From: Amoeboaphelidium protococcarum
Taxonomy: Eukaryota; Aphelidiomycota; Aphelidea
Direction: 5' to 3'
NCBI GenBank assembly: GCA_023515745.1
Contig: JALECJ010000005.1
Coordinates: 372,001 to 436,000 of the forward strand
Length of the DNA: 64,000 nucleotides
Below, in pieces: positions 34,193-46,565 of this stretch. A program made the translations under genes and the position numbers. The number at the start of each line of letters is the position of its first letter. The stretch's first letter is position 1. Below the pieces are notes generated by a model. It had not been told where the DNA came from and ran no database searches. It saw only the letters and a program-made list of their open reading frames with translations.

Positions 34193-36828
34193 ATGAGTAT
34201 TACAGCATTGCCAAATGAATTGTTTGTGCACATCTTGGCAAACTTGGACCCGGCAGACTTGGTAACTTTATTATTTATATGATAGTATTGATGAACTTCA
34301 TGTACCATCATCATTCAATTCAATCATGTATGTAGAGAGGATGTGCGTTTGTGACTAAAGGATGGAGATCCATTATAACTGATGAAAGCTGCTGGAAGAA
34401 TGCGTTTCTGCATCGCTGGGGAAGTGCTCCGTTCAGACGACTGGCCAGGACTTGGAGAGGTGAACTGGTGCTGAGGACAAACTTGCACCGCATATGGTCG
34501 CGTGGTATTTGCAGTGGAAATGTCCAGGTTGATGGAAGGATTGGGCAGATTGACAAGCTGAACGTGTAATTTGATAGTAAAAGCGGTAATATTCTCCTTG
34601 CATGTCTATAGAGTGGTCTGGTATCGATGTGTGATGCCACCACGGGTCGAGTGATGAAGGATGTCATCCATATTAATAATGGTGGCGGCGGTGGTGATCA
34701 TTAGGAGCCATTGCCAGTCCAGTTGACAAGTTTGCGGATGAATTCTAATCGAATAATAGCCGGCGGAGTCGATGGCACGGTGACTATTGTAACACATTTT
34801 AAAGATGGTGGAAGTTTGGCGAGACATCGGGAAATCAAAAATCTTCATACCGCTGCCATCACAGGTATCGAAACTGTCAATGGATAGGATGGTGGTGATA
34901 AAGTGCTCATAACTGGTTCTCTTGACGGGTTTATAAAGTTTGTCAACTTTAGAACAGGACAGATGATCGGTAAATTAGATGCTGGATCCGCTGTGAAGAC
35001 GTTTGCTTATGATTAAAAGACTTAGACTGTGATTGCACTGACTGCAGATTAGAGGCTCGTCTATTGGAATAAAGTGGCAGCTATGGATGATAATGCTTTT
35101 AGCGGATAGAGTAGTACGCCTTCCGTCTTTGATATATCATAGTGCGCATCAGATGTTGGAAATACTACGCTATTCAAATTTTTCTATGATGTGCATTCTG
35201 GCTTGGTGTTTCTCCCAGTTGGTATGTAATTCCTTGTATTAAGTATTCAGAGTAACAAATGCGTAGGCAAGTTAGTTACCACACTGGCTAATCCAATGGC
35301 TGCGTGCTTTACGTGTATAACTTGGGATTCAGAAAAGTTTCTTATGGAACAGAGGGGAGAGTTGAAGTAAAGGTAACTGTGTGTTGTTGCTGCCGGTGAC
35401 TCTTCTGGAGGTATTCACTTATGGGACTGCAGTGCTTTGGTCGAGCGAAAGTCTACAGATTTCATGCTGCCTTGCTCGTACTCTATACGGTAGGCTCACT
35501 ACTACGCCGTCCAAGTTATTGATATTGATGCGTTTAAATTGACATCTGGTGGCTCAGACGGGTATTTGAAAGTATTTGATGTGGTTAGTGGACGGCTTCT
35601 GCGGAGTTTTAGTACTCGACACAATGCAAAATTCCCTGAGGGGAGACGTTAATCGTCATCCACTTCTGACATATCGATGGCAGCTGCTGGTTCTTCATCA
35701 TTATCAGCTAATTCGCAGGTGCAGTGTCTATCAACTTCTCTACACCATATGGCGGTGGGAGTGGGAAGGCAGTTGAAAGTATGGAATCTGGATCCGGATA
35801 ACTTGCTGTCAAAGTTTAAGCATTTATCTGCTAAAAAGAAAAAGAATAGAAATGGTATTGGTGGATATCAGAATAGACGAACATCTGCACATTAGCAAGC
35901 ACATAGTCAGCGAGCTAAGCTGATGGTGGAGATGAAGCGAGATGTGAAGGAGAGTAACATGGTGCTGGCCAATGAACGGAAATAAAGGGAATAGTAGAGG
36001 AAGTCTATACAGAATTATAACATTCAGGGAATGACTGAAGATGAAATGATCAAGTATGCACAACTCATGTCTTTGGAGAATGCATCTGGTTAATTGCAGT
36101 CATAATCTACACCGTCAGCAGATCACCTCCTTGCAGATATCAAGCATTAAGAAGCACTACTGCAGTAGTTTGCCAATGATTATCAGGGTAGTCAACGAAT
36201 GAGCATTCCATATTCTCAAGAATTCCATTTATAGTCTGAAGATGAATTAGAACCAGCTGTACTCAAAACAGAAGAGAACTTTCCTCCAATTGGCTCATCC
36301 GCCCCGGCAGCGTCTGCCTAATCTGGCGCTAATTCCAAGTTTTCTGATCGATAAAGCTCTAACACTTCGTCTACATCCACTAGTTAGTAGTTATAATAAC
36401 ATGAAAAGTCTTCTGGAAGACCTCGCAAGTTATCTCTGAATGAGTTTCTAGGATCTCCGCCAACATCTCAGTAGAATCTATCTCATGGAATCCCTATTTC
36501 CTAATAGCGTCCGAATAATGTCCATACATCGCCAGTCTTTGTGAATTATGGATCTCTCAATTCGTACGTGGATGAGCAATTATTGCCGGCTCCAGCATTG
36601 AGTTCTCAGGATGCTGGATTGGATACGCCCATGGAGGATTCATTTGATTCTGCCAACACCTCCGGCATGGATGATGGCTATTATGATTCTCATCTGTCCA
36701 ATCTGAGCAGAAACGTGCATAACATTAACAATAGCAATAGTAACAATTCTGTCAAGGTTGTCAGTCACAATGATGTTGTTGATGAAGACTTGCTCTACGC
36801 CTTGGAACTGTCTATGATTGAAAAGTGA
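34193..36828 (+). CDS. UFO1: F-box/WD40/UIM protein, Ufo1-like
   Basis: Exons 34193-34261 and 34336-36828, 853 residues. The 74-base intron (GTAACT...ATGTAG) sits inside the F-box after LPNELFVHILANLDPADL. The second half of the F-box follows (GWRSIITDESCWKNAFLHRW). Then come WD40-type blades with LITGSLDGFIKF and IHLWDCS, and a disordered Gln-rich tail. The tail has two ubiquitin-interacting motifs: EDEMIKYAQLMSLE and the C-terminal DEDLLYALELSMIEK. F-box, WD40 and UIMs in this order is the layout of yeast Ufo1, an SCF receptor that degrades Ho and others. Confidence 0.82.
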
Positions 36829-36958
36829 TTATATACAAAATTTCGATTATTATACAAATGGTTAAACGATAATGTTTGTTTATTATTCTACAATATATAT
36901 ATATAGAGAAACCTCTGTGATATTCTTCCAGGAATCACCTGTTGTCATAACTCTACCA

Positions 36959-38956
36959 TCATTGCTATATATCTTGGTCCGTGGCATGGAATAAACTAAA
37001 AGCCTTGTCATACTGAGCACTGGCCAGCCATCGACCATCAGAACTTAGACTAACATCCGTCAACTTCTCTAGCCGTGGTCTTCTATTGACTTACGAATCC
37101 CCATCAGTCATTGTGTCCATATTTAACATGGAAGAACAGTCCAGTGTTTTCAGCAATCTATAGTCATTGCAACTCCAAATTTTAATAAAGCCATCAAACG
37201 AAGACGTTACCATATAATCAGCGTGATACTGTGCTAGGCTATCATCAGGAATAGACTTTATATCTTCTGGTTCCTAATTTTTTGACGTAATCTCTGAGCC
37301 CCAAGGCTAATTCTATGAACAATGCTATCCGACAATAGTTTATGGAAATTTGAAACTCTTTGCATAATCCGCTTTGGACTCATAGTAGTCGCTCCATCTA
37401 CGCTATCTATATTACAATCCACTAACTATACCACTGGATCCTGCCGCAGCTATTGTGCATTTGGCAACTCTGAGCATTCGCAGATCGTGCACCTTTACAA
37501 AGCCATCAGTGGACGCAGATGCTAGGTCATACCCATTCGGACTATATGCCAATTGAGTAATCGTGCTTTATGGATGATGTCCATCTGGATTACTAGGCTA
37601 TAATCTAATATTCGGATCGGCACTCTCCACCTGATTCCATGTAGCCGCAGGTGGTATGAGCATAATATTCTTCCCAGTGCGGAGATCAAACATTCGACAA
37701 AGACCATCTCTGACACCACCACTTGCCAATAAAGATCCATCCCAGTTGATATCCAGTGAGTGAATACCGTTCATATGGCCTTCCTAAAGCAATATCTCTT
37801 CATCTAACATCCTAGTACCACCATCTCCGTTCAATGACACGTCCATACCCACACTAAGATCCCATAATCGCCATGAGGCATCATACGAACCTGTAGCCAG
37901 ATATCGTCCACTTGGATGGAATTTTGTCGCTGATACTCTCAAAGAGTGACCATCTAACGATAACACGGGCGAAGTTCTACTTCTTTCATTTAGTATGTCG
38001 CAATCATCGCCAATCTACATGGTTTGTGAACTGTAACCTCTATCACTAGAAGGAATGGACCATAAAAAGCAAGAACCATCCATTCCACCGGAAGCCAAAT
38101 GTACGTTAGATTCATCTAACGTTGGATTCCAAGCGATACTGGTAACTCTATCTTAATGTCCATGTAGTTAAATGAATACTTCACAATCACCGGATACATC
38201 ACCTAAATCATCATCAAATTGCGGAAGAGTCCAGAGCTTTAGAGAACCACCAAAGCAACCGACGGCAAGTAAATCATTATGTGGAGAGAATTAACACTTA
38301 GACAAAGCTCTGTCAGACGCGATCTAAATACCGTACATTTAATAAGCTTCCTCTTGGTACCGAGAATTGTTACCTCGAAGTTTCAGATATAAATCCTGTC
38401 TATAAGCTCTGAACTCATCAAAATTAGACTGAATATACTGCCGCTCCATTCTCTATCTTCTCAATCTGTGCCTGGTTCTAGGTAGAGAAAATCGCGCTAT
38501 ATCACTTCTCATCTGCCTAACTGCGGGACCACCTTGGATGAAGAATTCTTCATAATCATTACCATCCTGTTCTAAATCTCCATCATCATCTTCCATTTAT
38601 ACTCCAGTTTCCGCTTTCATACGCTCTTACATCAGTCTCCGACTCTAATCATCGCCATTAGAGACACCGCTTACACCATGGATAGGGACGTTCCTGTAAT
38701 CACCACCAGGGATAGATTGTGACCATTGAAGAAGAGTGTTCACTTTAAAGTCCGAGTACTCTGCCATTATACTGCGCAAACGATTTCGCCTCTCATACGC
38801 GCCCTCCCCAAACAGAGTCATTGGCTACCCGACGCGTCTAAGGATAGCTCTGACTTGACCATCATCTGTAGGCACATGAATCTAATTTTGCTTAGTCACT
38901 ATATCCGCCATAGCAACATCGCTGTCCACATGCTCTGGTAAATCTTAGTAATCCAT
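36959..38956 (-). CDS. PRP4: U4/U6 snRNP protein PRP4 (PRPF4)
   Basis: Intronless, 665 residues. The N-terminus has the PRP4 splicing-factor motif: [20 protein letters not shown], then [16 protein letters not shown] helical linker ([15 protein letters not shown]) leads to a seven-bladed WD40 propeller, with repeats such as [34 protein letters not shown] and [14 protein letters not shown]4 binds PRP3 and the U4/U6 duplex in the tri-snRNP. The window also shows real GT-AG introns, so a working spliceosome is expected. Confidence 0.9.
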
Positions 38957-39117
38957 CCACGTAAAAAATTTATTCACTTACTGATGATAGTTGAAGCTGA
39001 TCGAACGCGCTCACTTTCTCATCAAAGAAATTCTCTCATCAGATTTCTCTTTTACTTTCTTCCCTTATCAAAATTGAATTATATACCTGGTAGATTAAAG
39101 AGTATACTTTAAAAAAA

Positions 39118-39319
39118 ATGAAAGATACGCGTAATGATATTGTGCAGAGAGTGGTGCAGATTGGAGCATGGGCATTCCATTATGGATTCATCCCATTCTT
39201 GTTGTATTTAGGTAGGTGTATCTATCATGTTCTATTATTCTGATTCATTATTATGTGTAGGATACACCAAAAGTAATCCAAAGCCTTCCATTATGCGTCT
39301 GATTAGTCCGCTGGCCTGA
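39118..39319 (+). CDS. TOM7: mitochondrial import subunit Tom7
   Basis: Exons 39118-39211 and 39261-39319, 50 residues, too short for ordinary ORF calls. The family core is clear: AWAFHYGFIPFLLYLGYTKS, then KPSIMRLISPLA at the C-terminus. The intron is 49 bases (GTAGGT...GTGTAG) and splits the Gly after LLYL. The ATG follows eight A residues. Tom7 is a tail-inserted subunit of the TOM complex in the mitochondrial outer membrane and shows this organism has a classical TOM complex. Confidence 0.92.
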
Positions 39320-39486
39320 TTTATTGATCTGAGTAAATATTAGATATGAAATGAAAAAGTTTTCATGGTAGATTGTACCTTTTTATATCATTATTACTGA
39401 ATTCATCTAAGTTACTACGCGTTAAAGAGCTTAATGATTATCGCTTATACGTCTATCCACCATCAAGTCTGCGATTATACATCATT

Positions 39487-41885
39487 TCATGGTAGCTTCG
39501 AGTCGTGGCATTGTTGACAGTGGCGATACCAATGGATCTCTTGTACGTTGATGTGCTTCTCTCCTTATATTGATATCCACTAATTACAATTGCCGCAGCG
39601 GCCTTCCTTGCTACCCTTTTCATCCAGTCTATAGGCAGCTGGCGGTTCATAAAATGTACCAGTGATTGAGGAGACGCCGTGAAAGTAGTGCATATGGTAC
39701 CAATAGACGCTGGTCTTAACTTTGAGCCACGTGCCGGGCTGACACAAACCGCACCATCCCTCTTTATCTCGCCCGCTATATCTAGTCCATATGGGCTTAT
39801 ATAGATCTAGAACCATCATTTTGCATTAGGAATTCACTTTCCATCTCAGACGTTATTTAACTAAAGGCGAATTATCTCCAACATTATCCGCAAGTTCAGA
39901 CGGAGCAGAAGCAAATGACTCTTCAGACATTGATCTCTTCAAGTGGCATTAACTACCTTCTTGTTAAAATGGAGATATCGATTCTGGCAGGAGAGGCTAT
40001 CCTTAATGACGGCTACAATGAGCTTCTCGCAATTACAATATAAACTGCCTTGGAATCTCTTCAATCAACATGGAGATGCCAGAATGTGTTGCATCAGGCG
40101 GACAATTTAAAATGACACGTTGCGTTGAATAGAGCAATAAATTTTACCAATCTCTCACCTCAAGTGGTATAAATACCGGGCCACGTATAGCGCCATCTCC
40201 ACCATTGAAGTATGAACTTATGGTTCGGTTCAGAAGGATGATCGGTGCGCATTTATCAGCCAAAGTCGCAACAGATACCTCCTATCGCTATGAAGTTATA
40301 CACTTATCGGAATCATCAGTCGAATCTAACTTGATCCGTTTAGGCTTCTTTTAAGCAGAGTCAAGTTCTTTCACAGTTGGCATCACGTTGACATCTTTAA
40401 GAAGATTAGATTAATATTAGGATTTTTGCGACTAGCATTTGTCGCATTTCCAAGTGGAGTACTTTTACAATGCTCCAGAGTCACTCTAATCATCATCAGA
40501 AGGAGGATGCATCGTCGGAGTATCCAAACAGCAAAGATGATACGACTGACTACAAACACAGCACTTGAGTAGAAAATCTCTATACTATGGCAGAACTGGA
40601 GCAGTTTTAGGTAGACAGCGTGTCTAACATTTACCACAGACTTTACCATTCTTTAGACCGACATAGACAACTATGTAGTTGATCTAAGGCGGCTAATCAC
40701 TTTATCCAGGCAGTCGATTGTTACAGAATACTGAAAGATTAGGCACTGATTCATCAGAGCGACGTTGATCATTAAGCTAAAGCGGCTAGCACGGACTATT
40801 AGTGTCCTTCAACTACGGTAAAACTTTAAGGCAGCTGCGCTCATTCTTCTGTTAATTGGTGGCAATAGCACTGCGTCCATGTTCGCATTCAAAAGTGTCG
40901 TTCTCATCAGGTGGAATAGAAAATATCTTCAATGACTCTTACTCTCTTATCTAGTCTCCGGTAAGCACATCGGACGCTGCATAACGACCGACGCGCCAAC
41001 TGTCCCATGCATTGATACAAGTATCGTGATCGAGCTCTGCATGATACCGCCCGAATCTATGAACATTGCAAAAGACAATGTGTTCATCAGCATCATAATC
41101 GCTGCTGCTGTGCTCAGAATTAAATTAAGCGGCATCATTGAGCAGATTGTAACGGGAAGCACACGTAACATGAAATGATCTACCGCATGTCATCTTTCGA
41201 TTCTTCGCGCTAAACTCCTTGTAACTGCAGTCGATACATGCACCGATACCCGCAAGATGAGAGTTGGCACACAGGCAACAGTAGCGATTGAAGCGACTCT
41301 GCGGAACATATTTAGTCTCGATACCAGATAGAAAATCAACATTTTAAAAAGTAACCTCCGGAATCCACATGGCGCACAAAATGTGAATCCAAACATTCTT
41401 CTTCTTGGTCTGTTTCAAAGCTCCGCCCAGATTGGGACAGAGCGCACAATATGCAGAGTGTTCTCCCAGGCGACACTTTTCACAGAGCCACTGCTATACC
41501 TCAGCCTGAGACGGTATCGCTCCCGGTGATATGCCGAAGCATTTCGCATGAACTTGCACATCGCAAGACGGATCAGAACATTTCAGTATGGGATTGTCTG
41601 TCGTCTACTCAGTCTTGAAACAGACGCAGCAGATATCGGGGCGTTTCAATTTCTACACACAATGAATAATGTACACTCTATTGAACGCGGGTCGCATCGA
41701 AATGGTCGCCACCGCCCGCCCGCCAGACAATGAGTGTGTTTCATTTCACAATAATAATTGACGACGATAATGCATTTCTGAACATATCTTACCCATTCCT
41801 TCAGCTACTCTTGATTTCTCACAGGCAGAGGCAGCTTGTGTGACTCGTAAAAGTCTATATCATTCTCAGTTATGCTATTCTCCAT
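39487..41885 (-). CDS. PHD-ePHD-PHD protein with C-terminal Rua1-type zinc domain
   Basis: Exons 41885-41793 and 41652-39487, 752 residues; 140-base intron (GTAAGA...GTGTAG, phase 0). Order: PHD1 (ICCVCFKTE...HAKCFG...WLCEKC), an extended PHD (YCALCPNLGGALKQ, ILCAMWIPEV, CCLCANSH, SFHVTCASRY), a spacer, PHD2 (CCVCSQSYHLCCL...WKCDKC), a Ser/Lys linker, and a C-terminal domain with GWCGLCQPGTWLKVKTSVYW, HYFHGVSSITG, RCGNCNQW and WYRHCQQCH. The PHD/ePHD part resembles chromatin readers such as Snt2 or JADE. The last part matches the Rua1 C-terminal zinc domain of fungal transcription regulators. I know no protein joining both. Probably a nuclear chromatin regulator. Confidence 0.78.
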
Positions 41886-42111
41886 TTTGATATTGTAATT
41901 GTCTTCAGTCGATTTCTATTTCGCGCTTTGCATTAATTATGATGGTGACAAAGCTGGCCAATGTTTGACAGATCGGTGAGAACGTGTGACACGAACAGTT
42001 GCGTTTATTTACCTTTGATAGTGTGAAACGGCGGTCTGTTATGTAATTAAAGCAAAAGTATTAGGAACAATAAAAAAAGAATTGAAAGGTAATATATTAT
42101 ATATAATGCTG

Positions 42112-42715
42112 TCATCTATTCAATGAATCGTCTTGATCAGTCTACACCGGTGATGACAGGGGCAACTTTGCAATGATTGCATACAGATCGAGCAGTTCTT
42201 GTAAATCCTTATCATCCAGCGCCTATTCAATATCGCCATCTTACATGATACTTTACACCTATTCAAGCACTTCTTTACATGCTGCAATTATCTATCTAGT
42301 TCCTTAGTCCAGTTGGATGTTATCAACATTGCCACTGGTTACCAACTCTAGAAGTTGCGACTCGTCCATGTCAACTGATGATGAATCACCGGTACTATTC
42401 TCGGAGTGCGCGACCGTGATATTCTACAAGGCCATGGACCAGTAAGTCAAAGCTTTACAGTGCAGAACACTCAGATCCACGTCATTCTCGCCCAATAAAG
42501 ACTCGATGACTATAAGCGCAACGTCAAACAGCTCACACTCCATCAGCTGGCGAACCAAGTTCGGCTCGTAAAATATGGGTCCCCTCAAAAGAGAAGAAAA
42601 AAAGAAAGCTAGTAAATTTTGCCGCGGTAGCGGCAAAATTTTAGGTTACGTACCATGCGGTTGAGTATTGTTGCGATGGGAGGTAAAAACCGGTATGGAC
42701 CGGGTAGGACATCAT
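42112..42715 (-). pseudogene. ACL4: Acl4-like chaperone, C-terminal half (split gene)
   Basis: The C-terminal half of a TPR protein: YEPNLVRQLMECELFDVALI, ESLLGENDVD, CKALTYWSMAL, then an acidic helix tail ending DDSLNR before TGA 42112. It fits the end of Acl4, the dedicated chaperone of ribosomal protein Rpl4. Its N-terminal half lies 4 kb away on the same strand (46393-47424), interrupted by a large transposon-like gene. Homology begins at about 42570. A possible local exon (42654-42715, MMSYPVHTGFYLPSQQ) with donor GTACGT and a pyrimidine-rich acceptor ending at 42584 would give a 177-residue product, but this lies in presumed element DNA. Confidence 0.6.
42614..42641. repeat. perfect 12-bp inverted repeat, 4-base loop
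   Basis: Arms AAATTTTGCCGC and GCGGCAAAATTT around GGTA. It lies near the left end of the putative element, inside the possible small intron. A second palindrome GGACAT-C-ATGTCC is at 42707-42719. Such structures suit a transposon terminus or a replication/recombination signal. Confidence 0.85.
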
Positions 42716-42797
42716 GTCCAAGACAGTATAAAACAAATTAAGGCAATTTGATATCTCTGGTCAGTATATATTTAGATTAATATTCATATATAAGTCG

Positions 42798-45700
42798 TCA
42801 AACACCGACATGCGATCGTTTCAAACGCTTTCTCAAAGTATCCTTCTCTTTCTTCTCCTCTGCATTAGGAGCACGGCCTACGATAGGACAGAAACCATTT
42901 CTATGACCATCCACATACTCAAATCTCTCAGCCTCGTTCATCCTTTTACACGACTTTTTACACGCTGCACACACATGAACACTACCATCCATAAGCAGAT
43001 TCGCAAATTCTAAAGCTGGCTGATCATCCTAATCTCCAGCCTCATCTGCAATAGCATTATCTGGAATGAGGATTTAGTGAGACGAAGATTCCACTGCTGC
43101 AGGTAAAGAAGGCCTTGGACTGACATACTCGAAATCAAATTCCTTGGTGGACTGCAAGGCACGCTATAATTCCTTTAACTGTACTTCAAAACCTCTGAGA
43201 AGATCCTGACCCTACAACTTCTTTTCCAGACTGCTAATTAACGCTTGGAAATGAGTGACAGTCTTAAAATTGTATTTGGTACCAAGGAGCGTTGCATCTT
43301 CTTTGATGAGGCGTTGTAGGCGATTGTTATACTCTTCAGTCACGCGCAATAGATCAACCGTAAGCTTATCAGACATGCATTCATTAAGGACCTATAAACC
43401 AAGATCAGTCTCATCCTTATACTTAAAATTCCTAGGGAAAGGTAGAGTTTTAGACGTGACGCCAATACCACTTTCGACTACGGTTGCTTTAGAGATTTTG
43501 AGAACATCAGGCAAAATGAGGGAATCCAAAACTACCAAATCCTCCAAGGCAGTTGGCTCCATATCATCTTCAACCACTAAAGGCAGCTGTGGCTCAATCG
43601 CTGGCAGAGTCTACTCATTATAGAATTCATCGATGTATGGTAAATTAACAGCTCTCAAACATCCGAACTTCTCCAACTCCATTGGTATATCGAACTTCCA
43701 ATATGCAGACTTGACAGGATTGTATTCAAAATACTCGATATTGTCAGTGAACAGCGAATGTAAATGTTGCATGGTGTTTAGATCAATAGATAAATCGCAG
43801 TCAGTAAGGCCCAAACTTTTCGCTATCTAATAGTTCCAACGGTTGGTGATATCAAGAGAGAGTCCATCTGCCAGAGCTGGAGTAAGTGTGGAGGCTGCAA
43901 TAGAAGCCTTGAAATGCTTGTGAAAACCTTCTTAACCAGAGGTTCCTCTAGCGCAGCGATATTTAGGCAGTTCGTCCGATGGCGATTTGATGTCGAAGTA
44001 CAAATTCACCTCCAAATGATCTGATAGACAACCATCCCTTAAGTGCTTTAGATTGCTTTAATGGTTTCTCATCACTTTATCAGTAATAAAATCAGGACAA
44101 GCATCCCTGAACAGATGGAGTACAAAATCGACTCGTGGAACAAGTACATTAGGCTCAGGAATCTTTCTTCGGATTCTACCTTTCCGGATATAAACGCGAT
44201 AGTACCACTTATACTTGTCAGTGTCTATGCCTTTGCGCTATAGATACTCATTCACCGCCCTTATATCAGCCTCATTGCAGACAAATATGGCGTCACTTAA
44301 GAAAGCCATGAATAGAGGATATACGGCATGGTGCTTAGAAACCTCATACCTATCGATAAAGTGAAATGCATCAAGTAGAATGGACTCAGCGACTTCATCA
44401 ATAAGAATTGATTCAGAAGCAACAGAGATCACTTCAACTTCTTCGAGAGGATTAGAGTGATATTACATTAACAGAAATGAGGCATATGCATCATCAACTG
44501 CATACTTGAGCTGCTCTGGCGTAAGAGTTATATTCTCCCAATTTTTATCTAAGTTAGACTTCTCTTTAGCAATCTAGCATTTTAATATTTAAGAACACAT
44601 TGATTCCAGAGAATAAGATGGCAATTAATGAGCCACGAAAAGGTCCTTTAACTCTTAAACATTTCGAACTTCGACACCCCAATGCTTCCAAAGTCTTGTA
44701 GCATCACCTTAAATGTTGCTTCCTGCTTTTACGACATCCGATCCCAAATAACTAGCCAGCTGCGCTGGAAAAGATGGAAATGCAAACAAGCTTATAACCA
44801 GACACACAGATTAAGAGCAGATTTATACAACCGCCACTTTGCCGGCTTACCCTCCACGTTGAGTAGCTTTATTCCATTCGGCATCTAAACCCACAAAAGA
44901 TTCCTTCTAAAGTAGTTCCAGGCCTACTACTAATTACTCTTCACTCGTCACATGCATTACTCTGCCATTAAAGTGTAAATCACGCAATACAGCCCGTTTT
45001 GGCGATTTCAGAGTTGGAAAACATGACAAGAAAGCGGCTCTATCCTGGCAACAGTTGTCAACATACACCAGTTAAGGCCCTGGAATAGTAGTATGTTCAT
45101 AGCGTTGAGCAATGAGAGCAAGTTCTTACCTCAGTTCGTCAATGCTCTTACCATTCACAAAGTAATACCCCATCACCATATTAAACTCATTCATAATAGT
45201 ATAACAGGCGCCAAATAACTGCTAGTGGTCAAGCTTAACAATCTTCGCAATCTTGAATGTGTGATCGGCAGATAAAACTCTTCCAGTGATAGCCATCATA
45301 GAAGCTCGCTATATTTGGCTATTTCGAGTAGAAAACAGTTCGTAAGACTTGATAAGCAATTGAACGGTGGGTACAACTTAGTGCCATCCATTCTTATCCT
45401 AACATTACCCAAAAGGTTTGATTCTCCCAGGATGATTAACATTAACAACCAGAGGATGCTTTTAAGAATAACAAGCAAAACTATAATAGACATATTATTA
45501 TCGCCAGTAGTGTGCATCATTTACCTCTCGATATATCTTTTAGACATCTGCAAAAGATATCCCCTTAACCACAGCAGCCGCAGTCAGCATTTGCATGTCC
45601 AAGTCCAAGCAAGATTTTGGGAATACAACCGCGGGAAGTTGAGCACTGATGAAAGATGGCATTTAGTCCAAAGCTCTTTTATCATAGCCTGTGAACTCTG

Positions 45701-46565
45701 TAGAGCAAGCTTTGCATCGATAACGCATGCAGACAATATCGTATTCTCTGCCTAAGGATATCACTCTCCGGGGACCGCAGTCGTTCCATCCAATGTAAGT
45801 AACTCTGGATTCTGAGGGAGAGCAATTCACGCAGGGCATGTGTCTCATATACTTCCAAAAGAACAACTCTGGAATCCAGAAATATGTAGGTACCGCTGAG
45901 AAAGACTCTGGAGATGTAGAGCCACTAAGCAGCGGGTTCTCCGGATATACAACAATATCCTTCCATTTTGGTTTAACCTTCGGTACGCAGACACATATGC
46001 CATTCTCCTTAAATCTACCGCAAGCAGTAGATCTTCCCTTTCTGTCTTCTCCCTTCATACATATCGTTATATCACTCACAAAGGGTGCTAACCAAGCGTA
46101 CTTCTTCTGATTCAGCCAACTCAAAGACGTCTACGCATTATCAAGATCATTATCTTCAACATTAACCTACTCCGTAACCAAAGAAACAGCATGGACTTCC
46201 AACACCCTACCTAATGCGTCACTGTTAGAATCACTGGCGCCATCTTGAACACCACCACTGATGACATTCTGCAACGTAATCGAACCAGAAGCGTTATTTT
46301 TTATGAGATTATCATCGTTCACATCAGAGGCAGCCACTTGGGCTGTTGAGTTTCTGCGACCAAACAAGTCAGTGATAGACTTCTAAGACTTGTCAGGCGG
46401 CTTGCAAGACTTAGACTTCATATGATATTACTTGTTGTTAGATGTAAATTACTTCTCGCATACAGGGCATGTCCAATAACTCTGATAATATTTCTTTGTC
46501 TGCTACACCTACCCATTCTTTCCGGGCTTGACATGAGGTTAAATTAATGAAGTTTTATTAGTCAT
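42798..46565 (-). CDS. zinc finger + DDE-like + WRN-type 3'-5' exonuclease protein
   Basis: One uninterrupted frame, 1,255 residues. A zinc finger-like C-x2-C...H-x5-C sits at residues 33-54 (WTCPVCEKQFTSN). At about 150-330 is a Cys/Trp-rich DUF6729-like region (PTYFWIPELFFWKYMRHMPC, then CKACSTEFTGYDKR). A possible RNase H-fold DDE core follows, with SADHTFKIAKIV (Asp about 434) and LVYVDNCCQDRAAF (Asp about 503); the third acid is not identified. Next is a DnaQ-like exonuclease with VGLDAEW (561), NIQGDATRLW (621) and LKYAVDDAYASFL (about 691), the DEDD pattern of WRN exonuclease. The 540-residue C-terminus ends with a C-x2-C...C box and a basic tail. TAA/TAG are used freely for Gln. Most likely a transposase-exonuclease. 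Confidence 0.7.
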
